Of a stretch of 64,000 bases of DNA, positions 45,290-56,599 are shown piece after piece. This DNA comes from Terebella lapidaria (lineage: Eukaryota; Annelida; Polychaeta; Terebellida; Terebellidae). The stretch is from positions 18,389,667-18,453,666 of the forward strand of contig OX424568.1 in assembly GCA_949152475.1 (NCBI GenBank). The letters run 5' to 3'. Under the pieces are notes generated by a model, which was not told the origin of the DNA, did no database searches, and saw only the letters and a program-made list of their open reading frames with translations. Positions within the stretch are counted from its first letter, which is position 1. Each line of letters opens with the position of its first letter. The position numbers and the translations under genes were made by a program.

Positions 45290-45486
45290 AACGCATCAGA
45301 CTCTCCAGATAAGACCAGTTAACTGATAAGGAAATTTAGTCATCGCGAATATTTCCGTATAATATGGGTTTTCCCGATCCGACGTCTTCTAAACGCCCGA
45401 TCTGCTAAAAATACAGTGGCACAGCTACGAAAACCTTTCAGTGACATGGACCTGCTACATACTGTTCCGGGACCAAAGACCGTTGG
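45290..45486 (+). other. Duplicated segment, copy 2; possible coding exon
   Basis: One frame is open for about 60 codons up to GTTG/GTAAGC, a donor-like end. It reads HREYFRIIWVFPIRRLLNAR, then AKNTVAQLRKPFSDMDLLHT and VPGPKTV. Arg-rich sequence followed by KPFSDM and PGPK recalls the N-terminal exon of mitochondrial cytochromes P450, but no start codon is in frame after the upstream stop. No P450 core exon follows in the window. It may be a gene relic or chance. Confidence 0.2.
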
Positions 45487-45489
45487 TAA

Positions 45490-46660
45490 GCAGCATTCGA
45501 CGTTGTGATATTTGCCTTATAATATTGAAAATCAGTATATTTTGTTCTTATGCTGAAATGGTTCTTCTGGGACATAATTGCAACCATACTCTCTTTTTGA
45601 GGTGGATGTAAACGTGAACAGACTGATCCTCATCTTTTGTAGGATGTCATCCATCATTACTTGTTCGATCATCCACATTTCTATCGTTAAAGTTTGTAAT
45701 GTAATGTTTATTCAGAACCAATCACATTCAGATTCATATATATATATATATACATACATTTGGATTCACTTTTTCGAAAACATTTTATATTGTGCGTTTG
45801 GTCCTTTCAGTGATATAATATATAAATCATACATACTGAGGAAGGAGCACAATCGTGAAATCAACATTTGGATATCTACATTTTAGGACCAGGATATAGT
45901 GAGGAGTGGTATGAAACAGACGAAAATGGTCACTGTGGGTTGAAGAGAGTGGTGTTTCTGTGGAGCCAAACATTAGATGGTGCGCAGGAATGACGCTTTC
46001 GTTAGTGGTGTACGTACATCATTAGGCAAGTCCTGCCATTGTTTGAGGCTTTGGTAAATGAATGTTTTCGTCATATAGGCAGAATCAGTATATATGGGTC
46101 ATTACTTTGCCTAGTAGTATGCGAGTGAACTTCACGATGACAATGAGGTCACTTCACTCCATTAGGAATCCAACATACTCCAACATACACTTCCATTGTA
46201 AAGTTTTGCTCGAAAATTCTCGGTAAAATATTTTCAATCTCCGAATAAATTTAGTACGTAAAGCCTTGTATATGGTTTCTGAACTATTAAAAAAAATCAG
46301 CAAAAGTTGTAGGAATAGATCGTATGCTATCAGCACTTGACTGACACCTGGCGAATACCTCGAGAAACAAACGCCAAAATAAAGGTTTACTCATTTGTGC
46401 CTCCGCCCAGTGAAAGCTTATTTCATCTTTGAAACTCACATGTAGGAAGGGAAATGGTTTTCCTACAAGCAAACAAACCAAAGAGCCTTCCTACACCATT
46501 ACCTGTGCATTTTGAGCAGAAACTGTGATTTTAAAAAAAAATAGTATAGTACCTCCATGCTCCGTTTTGACCATATATTAAGGAAAATCGATACCGGTCC
46601 ATAACCTTGAGAGCAAAGGTGTTGGTAAGCTTTTGTTCGTGAACTGGTAATAAAACTGTT
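45490..46660. other. Intergenic DNA, no gene seen
   Basis: AT-rich. A TA microsatellite is at 45738-45756. Short frames lack recognisable domains. Confidence 0.5.
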
Positions 46661-46663
46661 TAT

Positions 46664-47705
46664 TTCCAACAACACAAAATGTTCAACGTTCTTGTAAAGG
46701 TACTACCGTTATATTGTCCACGCGCCCTGTACAACACTTTAATTCAGAGTCATTCCAATTATGGAATATTAGCATGGGGTAACAGCATACATGTACATCT
46801 GACAAATTTACTCAAACTACAAAAGAAAGCTATTAGAATAATCCATAACTCAAAATATATAGCTCACACAAACCCACTCTTCAAATCCAGCAATATTCTA
46901 AAAATTGATGATTTATATAAGTTCCAGTGTACTTTGTTTGTATACGATTACTTGAATAGACGTGGAATTAATACCCAGTATTAAGTATTCCGAGCAAACA
47001 AAACAGGGTCCGTTATGATGGACTAACAATCTCTTTCAATACTTTTCAAGATAAACTCCTACCAAACACTCGCAGAGTAAACTATCTCCACACACATATC
47101 GCTCGAACAAATTTCTCTAAGTCATTGCCACATCGACACATTGCAAATAATCTTAAATCGAATGTCAAGTTGATCATGTCCCGCACTGCACTAAAGATAA
47201 CTTAAAAATCTGATTATTTTTGCGTGTATGGGAACGATATTTCTTGTAACAACCCTCATTGTTCAGAATGTAACATTCAACTGCAAGAATAGGTCCAACG
47301 CTTTCACTGTTTCACCAACCAAAATCTAATTGTACTGAATTCGCTTTTTTCATCTGGTCCAACATGAGACCACGCCTGACATAACCTTTTAGCGTCTTTG
47401 TGTTCCGTGTGGTCTCACCCTGCCTGCCGGTATCCATTCGTCTCCCCGGGACCGATGTCAAGATGGAAGCCCGCTCTGCTCAGCACCGTCCGACTGGTCA
47501 GTTGGCGTTATGCGGGTCCAGGTGTATGACTTGTGTACCAATGGATATGTTTCTCGTTTTTAGTATGTTTTGTTCCTTGTTTCTTTTTCTTCTTTTTCCC
47601 CTCTTCTTTAAAGGCCGTGCAGGAAGACAGCCTATTCTGGCTATGCACCGCCCCAACAACATTGTATATTTTGTGTTGTTGGAAATACACATTATTATTA
47701 TTGGT
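46664..47705 (+). mobile_element. LINE 3' fragment with (ATT)n tail, split by a Penelope terminal-repeat piece
   Basis: The plus strand encodes LINE post-RT sequence: LYCPRALYNTLIQSHSNYGI, LAWGN, LLKLQKKAIRIIHNSKYIAH and DLYKFQCTLFVYDYLN. It is interrupted at 46959 by 58 bp of Penelope repeat, then continues (TISFNTFQDKLLPNTRRVN, IARTNFSKSLP). The 3' UTR ends near 47700 in an (ATT)n microsatellite, a tail type used by several non-LTR clades. A 19-bp inverted pair, ATTTCCAACAACACAAAAT (about 46663) and its complement (about 47671), brackets it. Confidence 0.75.
46959..47016 (-). repeat. Penelope terminal-repeat fragment (third copy)
   Basis: GACGTGGAATTAATACCCAG through CAGGGTCCGTTAT matches 18784-18839 almost exactly and ends there; no Penelope coding sequence accompanies it. 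Confidence 0.8.
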
Positions 47706-47765
47706 TCCCAACGTATATTATTGAACATGATAAAATAGTAATGGCTAGAAACATTTTGAAATTTA

Positions 47766-48554
47766 TAGTGGCTGATAAGTGACATTGTGAAAAAAACTTA
47801 TTTATTTCTCGAAGTAATCCCGACTGATATATAGTTAACATAATTTCCACGTAAATAATGTTATTTCCGTGTAAATAACATTATTTACGTTATTTATAAA
47901 GTTACTTACGCGTAAGAAACACTTCTTCCGCGTTTTTCACGTGGAAATAACGTTATTTATGCAAAATAAAGTTATTTGCACGGATAAAACATTATTTACT
48001 TCTGCCGTGTTTGAGATGCCAACCAAATACTGCCTACACGTGCTTTTATCTTTCTCTTGGTTGATGGGGTGAATAACGTTATTTCCGCGTAAATAACGTT
48101 ATCTACACGTGAATAATATTATTTATGCATAAATAAAGTTATTTACACGTGAATGAAGTTATTTACGCGTAAGTAACGTTTTGTTCAGCGTAAATAAAGT
48201 TTTTTCCACGTATATAACGCTATGTACTTGCAAATAACATTATTTACTCCTGCCGTGTGTGATATACTAACCAAATACTGCCTACACGTGCATTTCTCTT
48301 TTCCTTGGTTGATTGGGGTAAAAAAAGTTATTTACGCATATGTAACGTTATTTACGCGTAAATGACGTTATTTCCGCGTAAAAAACTCTATGCAAAAAGA
48401 ACCTTATGCGTAAATAACTTTATTTACGTTGAAATAACATTATTTATGCAGAAATAATGCTATTTCTTAACAAATTATGTCAATTATGAACAAGTCAAGA
48501 TCACTCCGAAAAATAAATAAGTTTTTTTTTCGCAGTGTCACTTATCAGCCACTG
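47766..48554. mobile_element. Tc1/mariner-like MITE with TA duplication and tandem interior
   Basis: Ends (T/C)AGTGGCTGATAAGTGACA are inverted over about 50 bp, with TA on both sides (47764-47765 and 48555-48556). The interior is a degenerate array of CGTAAATAACGTTATTT words of about 20 bp, each nearly palindromic. CTGCCTACACGTGC occurs twice. No transposase. Confidence 0.75.
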
Positions 48555-48781
48555 TAGATATTGGACTCTCTAGGGAGAAGATTCTTCTCAATATAGTTTA
48601 TGGTAATAGTAATGTTAAGATTACTGAATAATAACCTGCATTTCACCAGTTAAGTCTATTGTCCACAACGAAAATATTTAAGGTGAAATCTTTTTTTTTT
48701 GGACCATAGAAGGCAATAATTTTGTCCAGTTGTAATTGTGGCGATTTTGCCCAAAGATCGCGGCAGGAGATTTGTTGTTAA

Positions 48782-49492
48782 AGCCCCAGTCCCACCTACC
48801 CGGACTGTGCCCCGGACTAGGCACGGACGAAACACCCCGGATCACGCCGAACCATTCCGGATAAAAGTAATAAAATGTGCCAAAAATGTAAGTTGTTTTT
48901 ATGGTCCCAAATACCCGGAATACACACGGACGAGCCACGAACAAAAGCCACGGACAGTCCCTGAGGAACTGTTGGAGAGGTGCTGGTTATCAGTCCCTTT
49001 CATATTGTTTCGGACCCTGTGATCCCGGATGAGCCACGGATCACCCCCGTAGTACCAGGGATCAGACACGGTATACTCCCGGTGTACTTCCAGAGTACCA
49101 GGACAAGATTCGGATAACTCCCGGACTATCCCGGACTGTCCAGGAGTAGCCACGGACTGAAGATGCACCCCGTTGCAGTCACAGAAGAGCCACGGACCAC
49201 CACGGCACACCTCCGGACAAGACCCGGACTGGCCCGGATCAGCACGGATTTTCTACGTCCCCGGACCGTCCCGGATGGCCCCGGCAGTTTTGAACATTTT
49301 AAATGTGCCGGGGAGCTCCCCGGACTAGCCACCGACTGTCACGGATGGAGCATTTTTTTTTCCAAAAATCAGCCAGACTAGCCACGGACCATCCCGGACC
49401 ACTCACGGACTGCCCTCGGATTGTCACGGATAAGACCCGGACCAGTCATTGGCTAGTCCGGGGTCATTGTCCGGGTAGGTGGGACTGGGGCT
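48782..49492. mobile_element. Non-autonomous DNA element with TAA (or TTAA) duplication and tandem interior
   Basis: Inverted ends of about 28 bp start AGCCCCAGTCCCACCTACCC. TAA flanks both sides (48779-48781 and 49493-49495); it may equally be read as TTAA with a one-base shift. The interior is packed with CCCGGACT and CCACGGAC words. Frames on both strands are artefacts of this. Confidence 0.75.
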
Positions 49493-49495
49493 TAA

Positions 49496-50130
49496 CATTA
49501 CTCTTGTTTTGGTCGCTTCTGTTCGAAGCTCGTGTGTTGTCAAGGCAACCAACCGTCCTTCTGCCGCTTGTCATCCCTATGTTCCTGGCTGGAGTATAAA
49601 TACTGCCAGCCCGCTCTGTTTGTTCGGAGTTGTCTCAGAACTAGCAAAGCGAGAGGACGACGGAGGGCACGGCCATGTGCTCCACGTCCCTTTCGCCCAG
49701 CTAGAAGTGGGCCATTAAGGCCCCGGGGACGATTTCCAATCGGGGGGCCCATGAGAGGAACTGTGCTGATTCGGAGCCCGTCCCTGTGATCACCAGTCTC
49801 TCGCCCTGGGATGGTGCGACACAGGCTCTGGCAGACCATCGGGCTGTCCTGGGTTCTATCCCCGCGGCAGTGCCGTCGGCGAGGCCGGCCAGCGACACGT
49901 TCACATGCGCGGGTTCTGGGGCGCCGCTCCCATGGCATCTCAGACTCCTCACAACGGGCTATATTACCATAACTGATGTATGTTGTATGTTGTGTGTCTA
50001 TGATGTGTTATGTGATGTATGGCGACCGGATTCGTCCGGACGGACCTTTACCTGGTTGTAGTTCCAGTAATCACGACGCCCGCCGTGACCGTACCACCGC
50101 GCGGGGCGCATGCGCCCTAGGTAGCGGGCC
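49496..50130. other. GC-rich block with TATA-like and B-box-like motifs
   Basis: A sharp GC-rich island in AT-rich DNA. GGAGTATAAATACTGCC (TATA at 49595) lies before a CAGAACTAGCAAAGCGAGAG segment. GGTTCTATCCC at 49852-49862 resembles a pol III B box, with a weak A-box-like TGGTGCGACACAGG before it. The block ends in a CGCGCGGGGCGCATGCGCC tract. No protein frame is convincing. It may be a solo repeat of a retroelement or a SINE-like unit. Confidence 0.3.
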
Positions 50131-50309
50131 TCAATCATTACATAATGATGATATTAATTAGTTAATATCGCTAACTAAAGAATAATATTGGCTTATACAA
50201 GCTTTTGTACTTACTGCAAATAAGTTAAGTCTTTATATTGATGAAAGGTACCTCAGGTGACATACCAAAAATATTTCTTAATCCATGGGCATTAGTTATT
50301 TAACCGTGT

Positions 50310-50455
50310 GCGCACAAAATACGTGGCCACGAATTAATAAATCGTGTGCACAAGCTGATAAATCATGTGCATGGTACAATAATTCGTGCACACAAAATAC
50401 TAATTCGTGCCCATGAAATGTTAATCCGTGAGCACGAATTGTTAACTCGTGAAAG
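50310..50455. repeat. Short tandem repeat, about 21-bp unit
   Basis: Words of the type ATAATTCGTGCACACAAAAT are repeated about seven times with variation (CGTG(C/A)(C/G)CA core). Confidence 0.6.
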
Positions 50456-52588
50456 GCACGGACTGGGCAATATTGACATCTTATCTGTGTGAACATATTT
50501 TTGGGCAACATGGATTGTAGGGTATCAATGGAATATACCCACGTGTCGTCGGCGAATGGAGACTGTCTAGCTATTTCATGAATTGATTATTTATCTGCTC
50601 TTTATAACGCAGCGAGGCGAGCGAAGCGCGCCGAACTGCGTCTAATGGTATTGCATGTCCGAGAAATTAACACCAGAGCAGCAGAAACTAAAGATAGTAC
50701 CAACTAGCTATGATCATAATTTTCATCTCTGCGAGTTTCGACCGGAAGTTTTTTTTTAGACAGGAAACCCCTAGCGATCTGGGAGCAAATTTCCCCGCTC
50801 AGGGATTTTTTTTTTTTTTGCGAAGCACCGTTTCGCAATTTGGTTTCACGAGCGTTCTTCAATCGGTTATTGCAATTTTTATTCGAGTATGTAACATGGT
50901 TACGGCAACTAGATGACATTTATCAGTCATTTTGTGTCGCGGATGAGATTCAAACAACGAGACTGGATCTGTGAGACATCACAACGCGACTCCATGACAA
51001 CGGCCGCACAGTACCGTAATTTCACGTAAACAAGATACTCGGATTTCTGTATAGCGTCACGCGAACATGCATACATGTATACCGGTGTATGCCTACTACT
51101 GTATACGAGTATATGACAACAATAGTGAGTTATGCCGTATTCGTGCGTATATTCTAGAACTTTGGCCCCTTCTGTTCCAAAACGCAAAGGGTTTTTGACT
51201 GCCTGATGCTGGATGGTGAATAGTTCAAATTATGCAATTTTCGCTGAAATTACTGCTTGCAAGCACAGAAAAAAATACTCGATAAATATTGCCCAACGTT
51301 ATTTTCTTCCAAATATTGAACTGGTATAATGACATATCTTGCTGATTGATGATTTCAATTCTTGAACATTCATACTAGAACATATATATTTTCCGTTACC
51401 ACGGCTATAGGTATTTTACACATGTTAGCAGAAACTTTTTGATATCCACAAAAGACTGGAGCCTGACATACACTTGGCGATACACACAGTTATTCTCTAG
51501 TATAAGGAAGAAAACTAAACACCCATTACTTTATAGGTAATTCCATTCATGCCGAGTACCTTTGGGAGAAAAAATAAAACCTCCCCATGTCAAATAGGCT
51601 TACCGTGTTCTTTGCTGATAAAATAAAACAGACTTCAGTCAGTGTTTCACTCAATTTTATTGGCACAATAGGAAACCAGACCGATAACAACAAAAAGATA
51701 TATGTGCTGTCAAAATTAAACTGACATAATTGTGTATCTCTTACTCTTACGTGTATATTTTACAATCAACTACTCTGATATATTGACGAGTGATGAACAG
51801 AACAAAGCCATTTCGGACTGCTATTCCTGAACGAAAAAAAAGGAAAAATGAATTCAAAATGTTTGATACATGCAATATGTAATAGTCACAAATAATCATG
51901 ACGATAAAATTTGTCCATTGTATACATGATATTATGAAGAATAATATGCTATAACCACGATTTTACAGATTCAATGTTGAGCAGAGGTATGTTCAGTGTG
52001 ACCGACACTTTCACACCTTCAAATTGAATAGTCATCCAGTAGGCGTTGTTTCCACAATATTGTGCAGTAAAATCCCTGTTTGATGTAATCCGCATCACTG
52101 CCATGCTTATAATTTCATTCGTTCTTGATTTTCCTGTTTGTGTGTGTGGTCAAAGATTTTCTATAGAAATTCTTTGGAGTGGTGCTTGACACTGCATACA
52201 GTGCATAGGCATATTGTTGGCTCCAATAATAAGTATATTGTCTTGATCTGTTGTCTTGAATTGGCAGGTCATCAGATGAATCTCCCGGGCAATTTTGACA
52301 TCAGCTATTCCTCTATACTAGTAGTTAGTGTATGGATATAAATATGACAATTGGTTGTGAAAGAAAGTTTTTTGTTGGAAAGTTTATTCACAACACAACT
52401 AGTATGTGGTTGTCTTTATCTGCCTTTTATCACTTTGTGCTACTGATATATTCTTATCGCTGATTATCAAAGTTCACAGAAATCGCTCATGGGTTACACA
52501 TGGCGTATTGAATTTCATGTCAGTGGGCAATTGAAACGATTAAAAACGATTATGAAAAATGTTTTTTTAATCAACTAAAAACTTCTTT
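50456..52588. other. Intergenic DNA, no gene seen
   Basis: AT-rich, only short frames. A GCGAGGCGAGCGAAGCGCG tract is at 50610-50630. Confidence 0.5.
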
Positions 52589-52596
52589 ATAAATAC

Positions 52597-53278
52597 CAGG
52601 GTTGGGTTTTAGCCGGCAAAAACCTGTTTTTGCCAGGACATTGGCAAAAACTAGTTTTATCCGGTTAAAACCAGATTAAACCGGCAAAAACACTTCTCAA
52701 CTACTAGTATCCCTGAACAATGAATTGTAAGCATGTACCAGTGGGTATTACTGAAATACATAAGGAGAGATCAGAGTTGTCTCCTTACTAGTTACTCCAG
52801 CATTGTGGCTTGTGCATTTTTCAGAAATTATATCAAAAGGTAAATTTCAATTGTCAAATTGATAATTTCAGTCACAAATTGCTCATTGTGATCCATCACG
52901 TCCTGCTGATAATACCATTATGTTCACAGAAATCACATTACATAAAACCACCCACACCAGCTATCTCAATGAGATAATAGCAACATGATAACATCTGGAA
53001 TTACACAACACCCCCTGGCCAGGCATGTCATAACACAGGAACCTGCATGCTGTAATGCCGACTCTAACAACATCATATTTTTTAATAAACCACATATTAG
53101 TATACATGTAATTGTTTGTATCGAATGATCAGACTTTATTTAGGTAAACAATTTCTCATGGAAGAGGTTTTTGCCAGTTTTTGCCAAAAAAAGTGGCAAA
53201 AACCTGTTTTTGCCAGGACGGTTTAAACCGGTTTAATCCATGGCAAAAACTCCCCATGGCAAAAACCTGCCAACCCTG
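52597..53278. mobile_element. hAT-type MITE with exact 8-bp target duplication
   Basis: ATAAATAC lies on both sides (52589-52596 and 53279-53286). Ends begin CAGGGTTGG and are inverted, as expected for hAT (CAGNG). Subterminal regions on both sides are full of TTTTTGCC / GGCAAAAA words and GGTTTAAACC-like palindromes, the usual kind of hAT transposase-binding repeats. No coding capacity. Confidence 0.88.
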
Positions 53279-53286
53279 ATAAATAC

Positions 53287-53762
53287 TGTTCGAAGTGTAT
53301 TTCTCTCACGAAATTCTAGTCACATAATATCCATTGAATCTCATGCAATCTTGGACAATATGTATTCCCAGGTAGTTTCTTATATATAGTAACTTGTTAT
53401 GTTAATAAATAACAATGGTCATGATGAAAATTCTGCATTTATGATGTGGTGTATTGTTACTCATAAACTCAATCTTTATATTGATTATCTAGGGGGACAA
53501 ATATCGCCCATACTGGGTCACCTTTCCTACCCATCAAAACTCAAGTCAGAAGTCTTGAGTAATTTGACTCCCATTTCATCTCCTATAGTACTAATATAAT
53601 TGTTGCATCTTGAGGTCACAGCTATCTTCCCGTTGTTTTTCATCTCGTCTTGAGGTTACAGTGCTGCTGAATCAGTGAGTGCATTCTCTGCATGCCAGCC
53701 ATATGTTCTAAATTCGTCAACATTTTGGTGGTGTTCAAAGCATTTAACACAACTTCATGTCA
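53287..53762. other. Intergenic DNA, no gene seen
   Basis: AT-rich, no recognised feature. Confidence 0.5.
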
Positions 53763-54113
53763 ATATGTTATTATGCAGACCATAGAGACGCAGCGAGTGA
53801 AAAAAGGAGCCTTCTGAATATTTAGATACAATAGCAACAATTGGTTATGATCAAAGTGTTTTTTTAGTTTCATTGTTACACACATAGATCTAGGCCTACT
53901 GACTGTCCATGACTCCATGAGCCTGATTCAGACAGATTGTTTTTCAACTGCTTGCCAGTATTACTCGCTATTTTTCAAACTATTCTAGGTCTAGACCTAC
54001 CAGTACAGCAATATAAATATATATATCAATGATAATAATTTTTACAGGTATAGAGATATACAAGAAACCTGCTTTTCCACTCGCTGCGTCTCTATGCTCT
54101 GCATAATAACATA
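53763..54113. mobile_element. Short inverted-repeat element (MITE-like)
   Basis: Inverted ends of about 40 bp contain TATGTTATTATGCAGA and CATAGAGACGCAGCGAGTG. The interior is AT-rich without a frame. The target duplication is unclear. Confidence 0.65.
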
Positions 54114-56150
54114 TTATTCTTGGTATTAAAAGATTGATACAAACATTTCTATCACTGATACAATATCACTGCTGGTGCATGTTCAATTTTATACACGAGT
54201 TGCCCCTCAAATGGGTACAATTCATCATCCCAATGTCTCGTTTGAAAACAGCACACTTCAAATTTTAGTCATTTTTTATTCACTGATACTAGTACATCAC
54301 ACGTCATATGTTAATCATAATCTAGATATTAGTAGTCAATGAAGCCCTAGAGGCTCTTAGTCTCAACCGGTTTATGTGTTTTAGAGATTTATAAGTATCA
54401 CACAACAGCTGAAATCTTAGTGAAACTCCAGCATCAATTCCAACATCAAAATCCCACTCGAGAAAGTTGTGCAATCTGCAGACTTAGAGAATTTTAAGCA
54501 TATTTAGCCTGCTTTTATGTGGTATGGGTAATTGAAATTATCCAAACAATTGCATAATCATATGTATATATATCGGGGTTCCTGGGGTTCGCAATCCAGA
54601 CAGGTTTCCCCCAGAATCCGCACCTGATTGTGCAGTAATTACTTGATCATTGCTTTATATTTTCAATTACGGTATGTTTAAAATCATTTACATCCATTTT
54701 TATTGATGAGGAAATAGGCCAGAACTTTTTTTTATGTTCTGTTGTAGCTTCCTGGTCTCTCCTGGATATACGTTTCGAACAAATTCACTTTATTCAACCT
54801 GTTCTCGAACACATTTCGACATCATTTTTTTCGGACAGGAGGCCTGCTGAATCGCCCATGGCATCTCTATCGTATATGTATTTTTTTTCCGAAATAGAGG
54901 GATGGGGGTCCTCCTTCTAAGTCCGCTACTGTACATAGTATTTATTGTAGGGTACATGAAAATTGGTGCAGTAAATATACATGTACAAAACTCATCATAA
55001 TGTACACAACATGGTGATATACACATCATCATGTATGTAAGAAGATGTAAATCGCAGTCTCACTGGCCCTTAACAAACATCAAGTGCATTATGCATAAGG
55101 CCAAAAAAAAATTACTTTCTTTTCTCCTTGTTTCCATTTTTATTCCCTAAAATTGGCTGCTGGTGAATGATCCGGTCGAATATTGCCCATTTGGACAACC
55201 ATTTTCCCTAAAATTGGCTGCTGATGACGGACTCGGTCGAATTCGGCCAATTTGGCCAGCCATACACCACATTCTGCAATGTCAAAGACAATCGGGACTC
55301 GATCATTATCTCCCAAAAATCGGTGTACGGGTGTTTACTGAAAAAAAAGAAATTCAGCTCAGAAAAAGTTATGCGTGTTTTTTTTTTCTTTTTTTTTTTG
55401 GGGGGGGGGGGGGAAGGGTGTGGGGGGGGGGGAGTTAGAAAAAGAAATGCGCAGGGTTGAAACTGACGTGCGCACCTATATCCAGAACCATAATACTTTT
55501 TTGACCTAAACGTTGATGAGTTTCTACTACACAATTCTTCTCGACAAGAAATAATATTTTTTGGAATTATCTATTTCATGTATTCCATGTTGTCATTTAT
55601 TTGACCTACTAGGAAGCAGTGTATGGTGTTAGTGTGTTGTGGACACGATAATAAAATATGTCTTTCGTTTTCGACAACTTCCAAGTGTAACTCCCTTTTA
55701 CATTACAAACAAGTAAGCGTCAGCAAATGTAGTAAAAGACATGTGTCGCCTCTTAGCAGTGCACAGCTTGATTCCAATGTGGGGAATGGGACGTCTATTT
55801 GAGTCTGCGTTCTTGTAGACATACATGTACAGCAAATATATTCACAGTTTTTACTTTTTTGTGAATAACAAGATCAGGGGCTTTCCAGACTCAAAATTGA
55901 ACAATTTCCAGACCCTCTCCAGACCCAGATCAATTCGAAACGCCTATGCACGATAGCTCGTTTTAACATGCTACAAAAACTTAACTTGTACGCATTCACA
56001 TATATACATATAGTATTCGACTTGTACAACAACTTTTTTGGGTGAAACATTTCGTCAAACTGCATCGAACGGAAAAATACGGCGGCTTATTTGTGCCGTA
56101 TTTATTTTATTATTTCACAGAAAATTAATTCCAAATTATCAAGGAACGGA
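54114..56150. other. Intergenic DNA with low-complexity tracts
   Basis: No gene. Two tandem copies of a 58-bp segment with CCCTAAAATTGGCTGCTG lie at 55144-55260. A T/G/C-run cluster lies at 55379-55435. One hAT-like end (complement CAGTAGCGGACTTAG) lies at 54920-54935. Confidence 0.5.
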
Positions 56151-56159
56151 AATATTTCC

Positions 56160-56590
56160 GCTGCAGCTAAAACTATTTTCGCTCCAGTTAAAACTATTTT
56201 CGCTCCAGCTAAAACTATTTTCGCCCCAGCTAAAACATTTTCGTTGCAGCTAAAACTATTTTCGCTCCAGCGAAAACTATTTTCGCCCCAGCTAAAACAA
56301 TTTCGCTGAAGCTAAAACATTTTCGCTGCAGCTAAAACCATTTTCGCCCCAGCGAAAACATTTTCGTTCCAGCTAAAACTATTTTCGCTGCAGCTAAAAC
56401 ATTTTCGTTTCAGCTAAAACTATTTTCGCCCCAGCTAAAACATTTTCGCTCCAGCTAAAACTATTTTCGCTCCAGCTAAAACATTTTCGTTGCAGCTAAA
56501 ACTATTTTCGCTCCAGCTAAAACATTTTCGCTGCAGCTAAAAATATTTTCGCCCCAGCTAGAATATTTTCGCTGCAGCTAAAACTATTTT
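56160..56590. repeat. Tandem repeat, 21-bp unit, about 20 copies
   Basis: Unit AGCTAAAACTATTTTCGCTCC with variants (CTGCAGCTAAAACATTTTCG). Because the unit is a multiple of three, all frames stay open (KTIFAPA and similar); these are not genes. Confidence 0.9.
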
Positions 56591-56599
56591 CGCCACTTG

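Noticed and set aside
49800-49870. tRNA-like gene around the GGTTCTATCCC word
   Set aside because: No cloverleaf could be drawn; acceptor and anticodon stems do not pair.
55144-55260. CTGCTGATGACGG... GTCGAA resembling a hammerhead ribozyme core
   Set aside because: The required GAAA and flanking stems are not present; it is one of two diverged tandem copies and the other lacks the core.
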